Assembly (NCBI RefSeq): GCF_003575965.1
Contig: NZ_QWJJ01000004.1
Coordinates: 124,001 to 188,000 of the forward strand
Reading direction: 5' to 3'
From: Pseudooceanicola sediminis
GTDB taxonomy: Bacteria; Pseudomonadota; Alphaproteobacteria; Rhodobacterales; Rhodobacteraceae
DNA length: 64,000 nucleotides
Under the pieces are notes generated by a model. The model did no database searches and was not told where the DNA came from. It saw only the letters and a program-made list of their open reading frames with translations. Shown in pieces: positions 33,151 through 41,143 of this stretch; position 1 is the stretch's first letter, and every line of letters begins with the position of its first letter. Both the position numbers and the translations under genes were made by a program.

Positions 33151-33705
33151 TCACTCGACAGGCTGCGATGCGCCCTCCCCGTCCCGGTTGGCCGCTTCCC
33201 ACGGGCAGATCTCGGTCGCCATGCGCCCACGCTTGCCATCGATCACGCGCAGGGCCACCGCTTCGCCCGGCGCCAGGTCCGACAACCCCGAGGCCCGCAG
33301 GACCTCGACGTGAATGAATACATCCTCGGACCGGCCAAACACGTTGGCAAAGCCGAATCCCTTCACCTTGTCGAACCATTTCACCCGTGCCGGCTCCATC
33401 GGAACCGACCGGATCATGTCCGGATCGAGACTGCGGAAATCCTCGAGTATCGCCATGCCTGCGCCTTCGGGCGGTTCGATATGCAGGACCTCGATGGCCT
33501 GCTCTCCCCGCAGCGTCTTTTGCACGATGATTTCGATCCGCGCGCCGTCCGCGATCGAGCTTTGCCCGAAATTCCGCAGGACGTTGGCGTGCAAAAGAAT
33601 ATCACCGCCTCCTTCCTGCGAGACGACGAATCCGAATCCCCGAGACGGGTCGAACCATTTCACATGGCCATCGACCGTCCGGGTACTATCGTCAAATTGA
33701 TTCAA
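33151..33705 (-). CDS. Protein with two cold-shock domains
   Basis: The protein of about 184 residues has two cold-shock domains, each with RNA-binding aromatic motifs: VKWFDPSRGFGFV with ILLHANVL in the first (about residues 15-80) and VKWFDKVKGFGFA with VFIHVEVL in the second (about 107-170). Such proteins bind single-stranded RNA or DNA as chaperones. The tandem form is common in Rhodobacterales. The start is uncertain: TTG at 33705 has GGGGA upstream and gives a normal-length N-terminus, while GTG at 33768 has no visible ribosome binding site. A candidate promoter TTGATT-N18-CTATTT lies just upstream on the minus strand. Confidence 0.85.
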   Translation of the reverse strand: MNQFDDSTRTVDGHVKWFDPSRGFGFVVSQEGGGDILLHANVLRNFGQSSIADGARIEIIVQKTLRGEQAIEVLHIEPPEGAGMAILEDFRSLDPDMIRSVPMEPARVKWFDKVKGFGFANVFGRSEDVFIHVEVLRASGLSDLAPGEAVALRVIDGKRGRMATEICPWEAANRDGEGASQPVE

Positions 33706-33802
33706 TTCTATCCCCGTTTTTCTGCAAGCGTCCGCACCACCACAATGTTCCCAAGCGGTACGGATCACATAAATAGGCGTTCAAAACCGAGATAAATCAA
33801 GG

Positions 33803-33826
33803 TTACGCCTGCAAAAACAGGCGTAA
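33803..33826 (-). terminator. Hairpin directly after pdxH
   Basis: Stem TTACGCCTG / CAGGCGTAA with a 6-nt loop, starting 1 bp after the pdxH stop codon. There is no long T-run, so termination would be weak; it could also lie in the leader of the cold-shock gene if transcription continues. Confidence 0.5.
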
Positions 33827-33827
33827 T

Positions 33828-34433
33828 TCAGGGGTTGAGACGCTGAACAGTCCAGGTCTCCGACTCTGAATCAAGCGTCCAGCGGAACCGATCATGCAAT
33901 CGGAACGCGCCATCTGCCCAGAACTCGATCTCACTCGGCGACACTCGATACCCACCCCAGAAAGGGGGTCTGGGCGGGTTCATGCCCTTGGTTGCGGAAA
34001 TTTTCGCAACCTCGGCCATGAGCGCCGCTCGTGAGGTAAGGGGTCGCGATTGCCGCGACGCCCAAGCCCCCAGTCTGGATTTCAACGACCGCGACGCGAA
34101 ATAGGAGTCCGCTTCCACGCCATCAAGACGCGAAATTGTTCCCCTAACCCGAATCTGCCGGCGCAAACTCTTCCAATGCATGACAAACGCAGCTTTTCCG
34201 CCGAGGTCAAGCTCGCGGGCCTTGGTACTTTCGTAATTCGTATAAAACACGAACCCGTCCGCCAATATTTCCTTCAACAACACCATGCGTACATTGGGCA
34301 GCCCGGTCTCGTCGACGGTGGCCAGCGCAATGGCGTTCGGATCATTCGGCTCGCTCTCTTGCGCTTCGGCCAACCAGGCCGCCGCAATGGCAAACGGGTC
34401 CTGCCCGGCAAAGATACCCTCACGATCGGCCAT
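33828..34433 (-). CDS. pdxH: Pyridoxamine 5'-phosphate oxidase
   Basis: The 201-residue flavoprotein matches PdxH, which oxidises pyridoxine or pyridoxamine 5'-phosphate to pyridoxal phosphate using FMN. Family segments are [55 protein letters not shown], and the C-terminal [17 protein letters not shown] with RLHDRFRW. It is divergent from fabI. Confidence 0.94.
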   Translation of the reverse strand: MADREGIFAGQDPFAIAAAWLAEAQESEPNDPNAIALATVDETGLPNVRMVLLKEILADGFVFYTNYESTKARELDLGGKAAFVMHWKSLRRQIRVRGTISRLDGVEADSYFASRSLKSRLGAWASRQSRPLTSRAALMAEVAKISATKGMNPPRPPFWGGYRVSPSEIEFWADGAFRLHDRFRWTLDSESETWTVQRLNP

Positions 34434-34594
34434 GCCGCATTCCTTTCCTCAAACACGGACGATTGCACCGCATCGCCGCGAAAACTGTGCCTGGGCCGCG
34501 TTTTACCGCCACCCGCTGCATTCGGCAGGCTTGAAGCGCCCCCCCCTATCGCCTAAAGGAGTTTGACCGGAAATTACAGGGCGGAGAGCGCAGC

Positions 34595-35401
34595 ATGGCG
34601 AACACTCTGATGGCGGGCAAGCGCGGCTTGATTATGGGCCTTGCCAACGACAAATCCATCGCCTGGGGCATCGCAAAGGCCCTGGCTGACGCGGGGGCCG
34701 AACTGGCCTTCACCTATATGGGCGATCAGTTCAAGAAACGTGTCGTGCCCCTGGCAGACCAGCTCGGCGTGACCAGGCTCTATGATTGCGACGTGTCGAA
34801 CGAGGCCTCGATCGACGCAGCCTTCGACGCTCTGAAGGCGGATTGGGACACGATCGACTTCATCGTCCACGCCATCGGCTTTTCGGACAAGAACGAATTG
34901 CGCGGCCGCTACGTCGACACCAGCCGCGCCAACTTCACCCTGACGATGGACATTTCCGTCTATTCCTTCACCGCTGTCGCACAGCGCGCGGAAAAGATGA
35001 TGCCGAACGGCGGCTCGATGCTGACCCTCACCTACTACGGCGCCGAACAGGTGATGCCGCACTACAACGTCATGGGCATCGCCAAGGCCGCGCTCGAGGC
35101 TTCGGTGAAATACCTCGCCGAAGACCTCGGCAAGGACGGCATCCGCGTCAACGCCATCTCCGCCGGCCCGATCAAGACGCTCGCCGCCTCCGGCATCGGC
35201 GACTTTCGCTACATCCTGAAATGGAACGAGCTGAACTCGCCCCTGCGCCGCAACGTGACCATCGACGATGTCGGCAAATCCGCGCTCTACCTGCTGTCCG
35301 ATCTCGGCTCCGGCGTCACGGGCGAAAACCTGCACGTTGATTCGGGCTATCACATCGTCGGCATGAAGGCCGTCGACGCCCCCGACATCGACAAGACCTG
35401 A
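34595..35401 (+). CDS. fabI: Enoyl-ACP reductase (NADH)
   Basis: The 268-residue protein is the FabI form of enoyl-acyl carrier protein reductase, the last step of each fatty acid elongation cycle. The cofactor segment [16 protein letters not shown] (residues 15-30), Tyr147 in LTYYGA, and the catalytic Tyr157-x6-Lys164 pair (HYNVMGIAK) are present, with [13 protein letters not shown] in the substrate loop. The start has GGAGAG upstream. The gene is followed 17 bp later by gpt. Confidence 0.94.
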   Translation: MANTLMAGKRGLIMGLANDKSIAWGIAKALADAGAELAFTYMGDQFKKRVVPLADQLGVTRLYDCDVSNEASIDAAFDALKADWDTIDFIVHAIGFSDKNELRGRYVDTSRANFTLTMDISVYSFTAVAQRAEKMMPNGGSMLTLTYYGAEQVMPHYNVMGIAKAALEASVKYLAEDLGKDGIRVNAISAGPIKTLAASGIGDFRYILKWNELNSPLRRNVTIDDVGKSALYLLSDLGSGVTGENLHVDSGYHIVGMKAVDAPDIDKT

Positions 35402-35418
35402 ACCGAGGAAGACGCGCC

Positions 35419-35922
35419 ATGACCGACAGACTGCCGCACGAAAAAGGCTTCCACGTCAGCTGGGATCAGCTTCACCGCGACGCCCGCGCCCTCGCCTGGC
35501 GGCTCGATGGTCACGGCCCCGACAACGGGGCCTGGCGCGCGATCGTCGCCATCACCCGCGGCGGCATGGCCCCGGCGATGATCGTGGCCCGCGAACTCGA
35601 CATCCGCACCGTCGACACGATCTCGATCAAATCCTACGATCATCAGAGCCAATCCGAAGCCCACGTCCTGAAATCCCCCGACGCGGCGATGATGGGCGAT
35701 GGCACCGGCATCCTGGTGATCGACGACCTGGTCGATTCCGGCAAGACACTCGAACTGGTCCGCGCCCTCTACCCCAAGGCGCATTTCGCCACGCTCTACG
35801 CCAAACCACTGGGAAAACCCCAGGTGCAAAGCTACATCACCGAGGTTTCGCAAGACACCTGGATCTTCTTCCCCTGGGACATGGCACTGCAATACGTCGA
35901 ACCTTTCCGCGGCCGCGAATAA
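35419..35922 (+). CDS. gpt: Xanthine-guanine phosphoribosyltransferase
   Basis: The 167-residue protein follows E. coli Gpt closely: [25 protein letters not shown], the KSYDH segment, the phosphoribosyl-pyrophosphate motif [28 protein letters not shown] and [12 protein letters not shown]. It salvages guanine and xanthine using PRPP. It is likely co-transcribed with fabI. Confidence 0.92.
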   Translation: MTDRLPHEKGFHVSWDQLHRDARALAWRLDGHGPDNGAWRAIVAITRGGMAPAMIVARELDIRTVDTISIKSYDHQSQSEAHVLKSPDAAMMGDGTGILVIDDLVDSGKTLELVRALYPKAHFATLYAKPLGKPQVQSYITEVSQDTWIFFPWDMALQYVEPFRGRE

Positions 35923-36081
35923 CCCCGCGCCGCCACCCCGCGCCCGCCCCTGTCCCCAAGGCATTGCGCCAGGGCCCTGCCCGCCACGCCGACTGCAATC
36001 GGGCCGCAGCTCGCCGGGCTGCGCCCCTCCCGCTGCGACCAGACCTCACCGCCGGCGCCCCCCAAGATGTTTCCCTGTCGG

Positions 36082-36120
36082 AAATATCCCGGGGGGCCGC
36101 AGGCGGGGGCAGCGCCCCCT
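36082..36120. repeat. GC-rich intergenic repeat, copy 1
   Basis: A 39-bp sequence running from AATATCCCGGGGGG through CCGCAGGCGGGGGC to AGCGCCCCCT. It recurs nearly unchanged at 53212-53251. The 3' part folds as GGGGGC-AGC-GCCCCC. Both copies lie between convergent genes, suggesting a role in transcript ends. The 170 bp around it is otherwise low complexity and C-rich. Confidence 0.65.
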
Positions 36121-36188
36121 CCCCCCCCGCCCCGTGGCGCACCCGCCATGCTCCCGCATCATCCGCCCGCGGTTCAGGCCAACCCGTC

Positions 36189-37055
36189 TCAGGCCAGCGC
36201 CGCCTCGACACTGGCGCGCAGCGGCGTGGACACGCGCCCGATCAGCGCCTCCAGCTCCGCACCGCTCCCCTCCAGGTCGCCATGATCGCGCGCAGCAGCA
36301 TCGCTTGAGGCCAGCAGATCCGCGATCGGATCGGGCAACCCCGCCTCTACCAGCGCCGCCTTGTACGCCGCCTCGCTCATGTCGACATAGGGCACCTCCT
36401 TGCCCGACACGGCACTGATCACCGCTGCCAGGCCCACCAGGCCAAAGCTCTCACTGCCCGCCAGCTCATGAACCCTGCCGCTCTCGGGCTGTTGCGCGCT
36501 CAGCACCACGGCAGCGGCCTCGGCATAATCGGCGCGGGCGGCGCTGGCGATCCGCGCTGACCCCGCGGCACCGATCAGCGCCCCATGTGCCACCGCCATC
36601 GGGGCCGACGCGGTATAGTTCTCGGTGTACCAGCCGTTGCGCAACAGGGCATAGCGCAACCCGGATGCGACCAGGGCCGCCTCAGTCTGCCGGTGATCCT
36701 CGGCCACCATCAACCGCGACGTCTCCGCCCGCAGGACCGACGTATAGGCGACGAAACCGACGCCTGCCGCACGTGCCGCCTCGATCACGTTGGCATGTTG
36801 CGCGACGCGCCTGTCAAAATCGGTGCCCGAGATCAGCAGCAACCGCCCGATGCCTGCAAAGGCGGCCTCCAGCGCGTCCCGGTCATCATAGCTTGCCAGC
36901 CGAACCTCGACACCGCGCGCACGCAGCGCCTCCGCGGCCTCCTCGCGGCGCACCAACGCCACCACCTGCGCCGCCGGCAGACGCGCCAGCAGCGCCTCAA
37001 CGACCAGCGCGCCCAATTGACCGGATGCGCCGGTCACCAATACTTTCTCGTCCAT
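36189..37055 (-). CDS. qorB: NAD(P)H-quinone oxidoreductase-like NmrA-family protein (QorB type)
   Basis: The 288-residue protein has an N-terminal Rossmann motif VLVTGASGQLGALVVEALLA and the NmrA/QorB pattern: LLLISGTDFDRRVAQHANVIEAARAAGVGFVAYTS, AEDHRQTEAALVASGLRYALLRNGWYTENY and ADYAEAAAVVL. QorB reduces quinones with NADPH. It is divergent from an HxlR regulator, the same arrangement as qorB (ytfG) and qorR (ytfH) in E. coli. Confidence 0.85.
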   Translation of the reverse strand: MDEKVLVTGASGQLGALVVEALLARLPAAQVVALVRREEAAEALRARGVEVRLASYDDRDALEAAFAGIGRLLLISGTDFDRRVAQHANVIEAARAAGVGFVAYTSVLRAETSRLMVAEDHRQTEAALVASGLRYALLRNGWYTENYTASAPMAVAHGALIGAAGSARIASAARADYAEAAAVVLSAQQPESGRVHELAGSESFGLVGLAAVISAVSGKEVPYVDMSEAAYKAALVEAGLPDPIADLLASSDAAARDHGDLEGSGAELEALIGRVSTPLRASVEAALA

Positions 37056-37116
37056 TTTTCGTCTCCTTCAGGGTCCCGTCACTCTCCGCCTGTCGGCGAG
37101 TCTCGAATCGGGCTAT

Positions 37117-37133
37117 GGTCTCAGACGTAGACC
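37117..37133. promoter_or_regulatory. Possible HxlR operator in the qorB/regulator promoter
   Basis: GGTCT-CAGACGT-AGACC is an inverted repeat in the 111-bp space between the divergent genes, 34 bp before the regulator start. It is the only clear dyad there. Confidence 0.4.
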
Positions 37134-37166
37134 ACCAATCCGCACCCTGTAAGGAGGCACCAATTC

Positions 37167-37619
37167 ATGACAAGGGAACCTAAAGGTAACCCCGTGGTGC
37201 TGGACGCCCCAGCCCGCGCCGTCCTGCAAGTGTTTCGCGCCAAGGCGGGCGAGGCCCGCGCCCTCGACCAGTCGCGCTGCCCGGTCCGCGACGTGCTGGA
37301 CCGGGTGGGTGACAAATGGAGCCTGCTGATCCTGATCGCCCTGTCCCACGCGCCGCACCGCTTCAGCGCCCTGCAACGCGCCGTCGGCGACATCTCGAAA
37401 CGGATGCTCACGCAGTCGCTGCGCAATCTCGAACGCGATGGCCTGGTGTCACGCCAGGTGTTTGCGACGAAACCGCCCTCGGTCGAATATGCGCTGACGG
37501 CCATGGGGGAATCCTCGCTGGTGCCGGTGGTGGGCCTCGTCGGCTGGGCCAGCGCCCATCACGACGCCATCCGCGATGCCCGCCTGGCCTTCGATGCGAA
37601 AGAGGCGGCCATGGCCTGA
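37167..37619 (+). CDS. HxlR-family transcriptional regulator (QorR type)
   Basis: The 150-residue protein has the HxlR winged helix: [55 protein letters not shown] and [26 protein letters not shown]. The Cys in the [10 protein letters not shown] motif is the redox-sensing position in QorR/YodB-like members. AAGGAGG precedes the ATG. Divergence from the quinone reductase gene suggests control of that gene in response to electrophiles or quinones. Confidence 0.88.
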   Translation: MTREPKGNPVVLDAPARAVLQVFRAKAGEARALDQSRCPVRDVLDRVGDKWSLLILIALSHAPHRFSALQRAVGDISKRMLTQSLRNLERDGLVSRQVFATKPPSVEYALTAMGESSLVPVVGLVGWASAHHDAIRDARLAFDAKEAAMA

Positions 37620-37635
37620 TCGAACGTCACCAGCC

Positions 37636-37707
37636 CCCTCTCGACGTCAGGCCGCCTCTCGACTTCAGGCCCCCTCCCGGCTTCGGTCCCCTCCCGGCTT
37701 GCACCCC
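37636..37707. repeat. Four degenerate tandem repeats of 18 bp
   Basis: Units beginning CCCTCTCGAC and GCCTCTCGAC end in TCAGGCC; the following two begin CCTCCCGGCTT. The array occupies most of the space between the HxlR gene stop and the aminotransferase promoter. Function unknown. Confidence 0.5.
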
Positions 37708-37842
37708 CACCCGGCGGCGCCAGCGCGGATGCGGGGCCATGTTGCAGGCATTGCTTTCCCTCCCCGCGCCGCCCTGCTAGCCTCTGCGCTGACCCGGTCC
37801 ACGGTCCCCGGATGGCAGCAACGCGCACCGTTCGGAAACCGC

Positions 37843-37866
37843 TCAGATACCGCCCAAATACCGACG
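37843..37866 (+). repeat. Intergenic repeat element, copy 2
   Basis: TCAGATACCGCCC then AAATACCGACG, matching 22 of 24 bases at 1065-1088. Here it lies 28 bp before the aminotransferase start codon. Confidence 0.5.
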
Positions 37867-37894
37867 TCAGAAATCAACGTTTTCAGAGGCTTGA

Positions 37895-39076
37895 ATGAAC
37901 CACGCGCTGACCCGTACCGACGCCACCTTCTCTCCGCCCGTGATGGAGGCGCGCCGCTGGCTCGACGGGCTGACGTTTGCCGCCGACCGCCCGCTGATCA
38001 ACGTCTCGCAGGCGGCGCCCGTCGCACCGCCCCCCGCGCCGATGATCGCGGCCATGGCCGAGGCGCTGAACACGCCCGAAACCCATCTCTACGGCCCCGT
38101 CCTCGGGTTGCCCGCCCTGCGCGCCCGCATCGCCGCCGACTGGTCCGCCGCCTATGGCGGAACCATCGCCCCCGCACAGGTGGCCATCACCGCCGGCTGC
38201 AATCAGGCCTTCTGCGCCACGATCACCGCCCTGACCACTCAGGGAGACGAGGTGATCTTGCCAACCCCTTGGTATTTCAACCATAAAATGTGGCTCGACA
38301 TGGCGGGGGTCGATGCGGTTCCCCTGCCATGCGAAGCCGACATGATGCCGGACCCCGACCGCGCGGCGGCGCTGATAAGCCCACGCACCCGGGCCATCGT
38401 TCTGGTGACGCCGAACAATCCGACCGGGATGGAATATCCGCCCGCCCTCATCGCGGCCTTCCGTGACCTGGCGCGTGCGCATGGGCTGAAACTGATCGTG
38501 GATGAAACCTATCGCGACTTCCATTCCTCGTCCGACGCCCCGCATGACCTGTTCACCGATCCCGACTGGGACGATGTGCTGATCCACCTCTATTCCTTTT
38601 CCAAGGCATATCGGCTGACGGGCCATCGCACAGGTGCCGTGATCGCCTCTACCAAGACATTGGCAGACATAGAGAAATTTCTGGATACGGTGGCCATCTG
38701 CGCGCCTCAGCTGGGCCAGATCGCGGCCCTGTGGGGCATGGAAAACCTCGGCCAGTGGCTCGCCGGTGAACGGGACGAGATCCTCGCGCGTCGTGCTGCC
38801 ATGTTCGCCGGACGCCAGGCGCTGGCCCGCGCCGGCTGGACCCTGCATTCCGCTGGCGCCTATTTCGCCTATGCCTCTCATCCGTCAGCGAAATCCTCGG
38901 CCGACCTCGCGCCGCAGCTGGTCCGCGACGCGGGTATCCTGATGCTGCCCGGCACCATGTTCACGCCCGCCGGTGGCGCCAACGGCGCGCGCCAGATGCG
39001 CATCGCCTTTGCCAATCTCGACACCGCCGGGATCGGCCGTTTCATCGACCGGCTCACCGCCTCTTCACAGGGCTGA
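37895..39076 (+). CDS. Pyridoxal phosphate-dependent aminotransferase, class I/II
   Basis: The 393-residue protein has the aspartate aminotransferase fold. Features in order are the substrate-side HLYGPVLGLPALRARIA (about residues 64-80), the ITAGCNQAFCATITAL loop that holds the phosphate, VTPNNPTGMEYP with the NPTG asparagine near 174, IVDETYRDFH with Asp203, and the Schiff-base Lys237 in SFSKAYRLTGHRTGA. It is a transaminase of unassigned amino acid substrate, related to aspartate/aromatic or 2-aminoadipate types. The start follows a repeat element; no strong ribosome binding site is evident (CAGAGG is closest). Confidence 0.88.
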   Translation: MNHALTRTDATFSPPVMEARRWLDGLTFAADRPLINVSQAAPVAPPPAPMIAAMAEALNTPETHLYGPVLGLPALRARIAADWSAAYGGTIAPAQVAITAGCNQAFCATITALTTQGDEVILPTPWYFNHKMWLDMAGVDAVPLPCEADMMPDPDRAAALISPRTRAIVLVTPNNPTGMEYPPALIAAFRDLARAHGLKLIVDETYRDFHSSSDAPHDLFTDPDWDDVLIHLYSFSKAYRLTGHRTGAVIASTKTLADIEKFLDTVAICAPQLGQIAALWGMENLGQWLAGERDEILARRAAMFAGRQALARAGWTLHSAGAYFAYASHPSAKSSADLAPQLVRDAGILMLPGTMFTPAGGANGARQMRIAFANLDTAGIGRFIDRLTASSQG

Positions 39077-39083
39077 GAACCCC

Positions 39084-39110
39084 GCCTTGCCCCTTACCCG
39101 GCAAGGCTTT
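39084..39110 (+). terminator. Terminator after the aminotransferase gene
   Basis: GCCTTGCC (39084-39091) pairs with GGCAAGGC (39100-39107) and is followed by TTTAA, 7 bp after the stop codon. Confidence 0.65.
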
Positions 39111-39217
39111 AACAAGGGCCAGACGCGCCGCCGGGCACCCCCCGGCACCTTTGGCGCATGGCATGAGCGTTGCCTGCCAACCCCTTGGCGCGCAACGGAA
39201 ATAGCGGAGGACGCCGT

Positions 39218-41056
39218 ATGGCGATGAAGAAATCCAACATGCTGGTCTGGGGCCTTCTCGTGCTCCTGGTCCTGGGCCTTGGTGGGTTTGGCGCGACCAA
39301 TTTCACCGGCAACGTGACCAATATCGGCGAGGTTGGCGGCAAGCCGATCCGTATCAATGCCTATACCCGGGGCGTGCAGGATCAGATGGCGCAGCTGCAA
39401 CAGCAGATGGGCCAGCCGATCAGTTTCGCCCAGGCGCAGGCCTTCGGCATCACCAACTCGGTGGTCGCGGGCCTTGTCAACGACCGCGCGCTGGACAACG
39501 AGGCAGATCGCCTCGGCCTGTCGATCGGTGATGAAGAGCTTCGTGACCAGATCGTGAAAATCCCGGCATTTCAGGATGCTACGGGAAAGTTCTCGCGCGA
39601 GAGCTACACCTTCGCCCTCGACCGTGCCGGCATCAGCGAAGCGGAATTCGAATCCGACATGCGGTCTGACTCAGCCCGCTCGATGCTTCAGGCAGCGGTG
39701 ATCGCCGCAACCCGGATGCCTGCCGTCTACTCTGACACGCTGGCCAATTACGTGGCCGAACAGCGCACCGTGACCTATGCGACGCTGACGCCCGACGGCC
39801 TGGATACACCTGTTCCGACCCCCACCGACGAACAGCTTCAGACGTTCTACGATGCCAATATCGCGGATTACACCGCGCCCGAGAAAAAGCGCATCACTTA
39901 TGCCGAACTGTCCCCCGACATGATGATGGACCAGGTTCAGATCGACGACGACACCATCCGCGCGCAGTACGAGGCCCGCATAGACGAATTCGAACAACCT
40001 GAGCGGCGACTTGTCGAACGCCTTGTTTTTCCTGACGAAAATGCGGCAGAGGCGGCCAAGGCAAAGCTCGACTCGGGCGAGAGCGACTTTGACACGCTGG
40101 TCAGCGATCGGGGTCTGGCCCTGTCCGATGTCGACCTCGGGGATCTGGGCAAGGATGATCTTGGCGCGGCGGGTGACGCCGTTTTCGCCGCCCAGCAGGG
40201 CGATGTCGTCGGGCCGCTTGACAGCGACCTCGGACCGGCCCTCTTCCGTGTGAACGGCGTCTTGCAAGCCAGCAGCACCGATTATGACGAGGCGGCGGAG
40301 ACGATCCGCACCGACCTGGCCGCAGATGCCGCACGCCGTCTGGTCGCGCAACAGATGGAGCCGGTAGAGGATCTGCTCGCCGGTGGCGCCACGCTCGAAG
40401 ACGTCGCAAAGGAAACGCCGCTGCAACTGGGCACCATCGACTGGTCGCAAGGCATGAGCGAGGGCATCGCGGGTTACGCGGATTTCGCCTCTGCCGCCGC
40501 CGACGTGACCGCCGAGGATTATCCGACCGTGACCGAACTGGACGATGGCGGCCTCTTCGCCCTGCGGTTGGACGAAGTGATCCCTGCCGCCCCCATTCCG
40601 CTGGCCGAAACCCGTGACAAGGTTGCCGAGGACTGGACCACGGCAGAAACCGAGGCGCGCCTGCGCGCCAAGGCAGAGACGCTGGTGGCCACGCTCAGGG
40701 ATGGCACGCCGCTGGAAGATCTTGGCCTGACGTTGACAACCGAGACAAACGTCAGCCGCAATGGCTCCGTTCTCGGCACGCCGCAGGGTTTCAACCAGAT
40801 GGTCTTTGCCATGCAGGAGGGCGACGTTCAGATCACCGATGGCCTGGGGTCGGTCCTGATCGTGCGCCTCGATCAGATCGTCCCCCCTGCCGAAGATGAC
40901 TCCCAAACGGCAGAACTGCGCAAATCGCTTTCGGATCAGGTCTCTAGCTCGCTTGCGCAGGACATCTACCAGGCCTACAGCGCCGACGTCCGCGCGCGGA
41001 CAGACGTGCGCATCAACCAGGAAGCGTTGAACGCGGTAAATGCCCAGATGCAATAA
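39218..41056 (+). CDS. ppiD: Peptidyl-prolyl isomerase of the PpiD/SurA_N type
   Basis: The 612-residue protein has an N-terminal membrane anchor (SNMLVWGLLVLLVLGLGGFGA), a SurA_N-like helical domain (about 35-170) and a parvulin-like region near 240-350. The rest is a second chaperone module. It is a periplasmic folding factor for exported proteins at the inner membrane. The parvulin residues are weakly kept (FDTLVSDRGLALSDVDLGDLG resembles the family's conserved glycine segment), so isomerase activity is uncertain, as in E. coli PpiD. The ATG at 39218 has GGAGG seven bases before it. A strong terminator follows. Confidence 0.86.
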   Translation: MAMKKSNMLVWGLLVLLVLGLGGFGATNFTGNVTNIGEVGGKPIRINAYTRGVQDQMAQLQQQMGQPISFAQAQAFGITNSVVAGLVNDRALDNEADRLGLSIGDEELRDQIVKIPAFQDATGKFSRESYTFALDRAGISEAEFESDMRSDSARSMLQAAVIAATRMPAVYSDTLANYVAEQRTVTYATLTPDGLDTPVPTPTDEQLQTFYDANIADYTAPEKKRITYAELSPDMMMDQVQIDDDTIRAQYEARIDEFEQPERRLVERLVFPDENAAEAAKAKLDSGESDFDTLVSDRGLALSDVDLGDLGKDDLGAAGDAVFAAQQGDVVGPLDSDLGPALFRVNGVLQASSTDYDEAAETIRTDLAADAARRLVAQQMEPVEDLLAGGATLEDVAKETPLQLGTIDWSQGMSEGIAGYADFASAAADVTAEDYPTVTELDDGGLFALRLDEVIPAAPIPLAETRDKVAEDWTTAETEARLRAKAETLVATLRDGTPLEDLGLTLTTETNVSRNGSVLGTPQGFNQMVFAMQEGDVQITDGLGSVLIVRLDQIVPPAEDDSQTAELRKSLSDQVSSSLAQDIYQAYSADVRARTDVRINQEALNAVNAQMQ

Positions 41057-41077
41057 CGCGGCAAAGGTTGTCCGAAC

Positions 41078-41105
41078 AAAAGGCCGCCCTTAGGGGCGGC
41101 CTTTT
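41078..41105. terminator. Bidirectional terminator between ppiD and the deacetylase gene
   Basis: AAAAGGCCGCCC-TTAG-GGGCGGCCTTTT hairpin with five T on the right and four A on the left; the two flanking genes are convergent. Confidence 0.85.
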
Positions 41106-41143
41106 TGGTTTCTGGTATCAAGGCTTTGCGTTGCCGACCCGAA

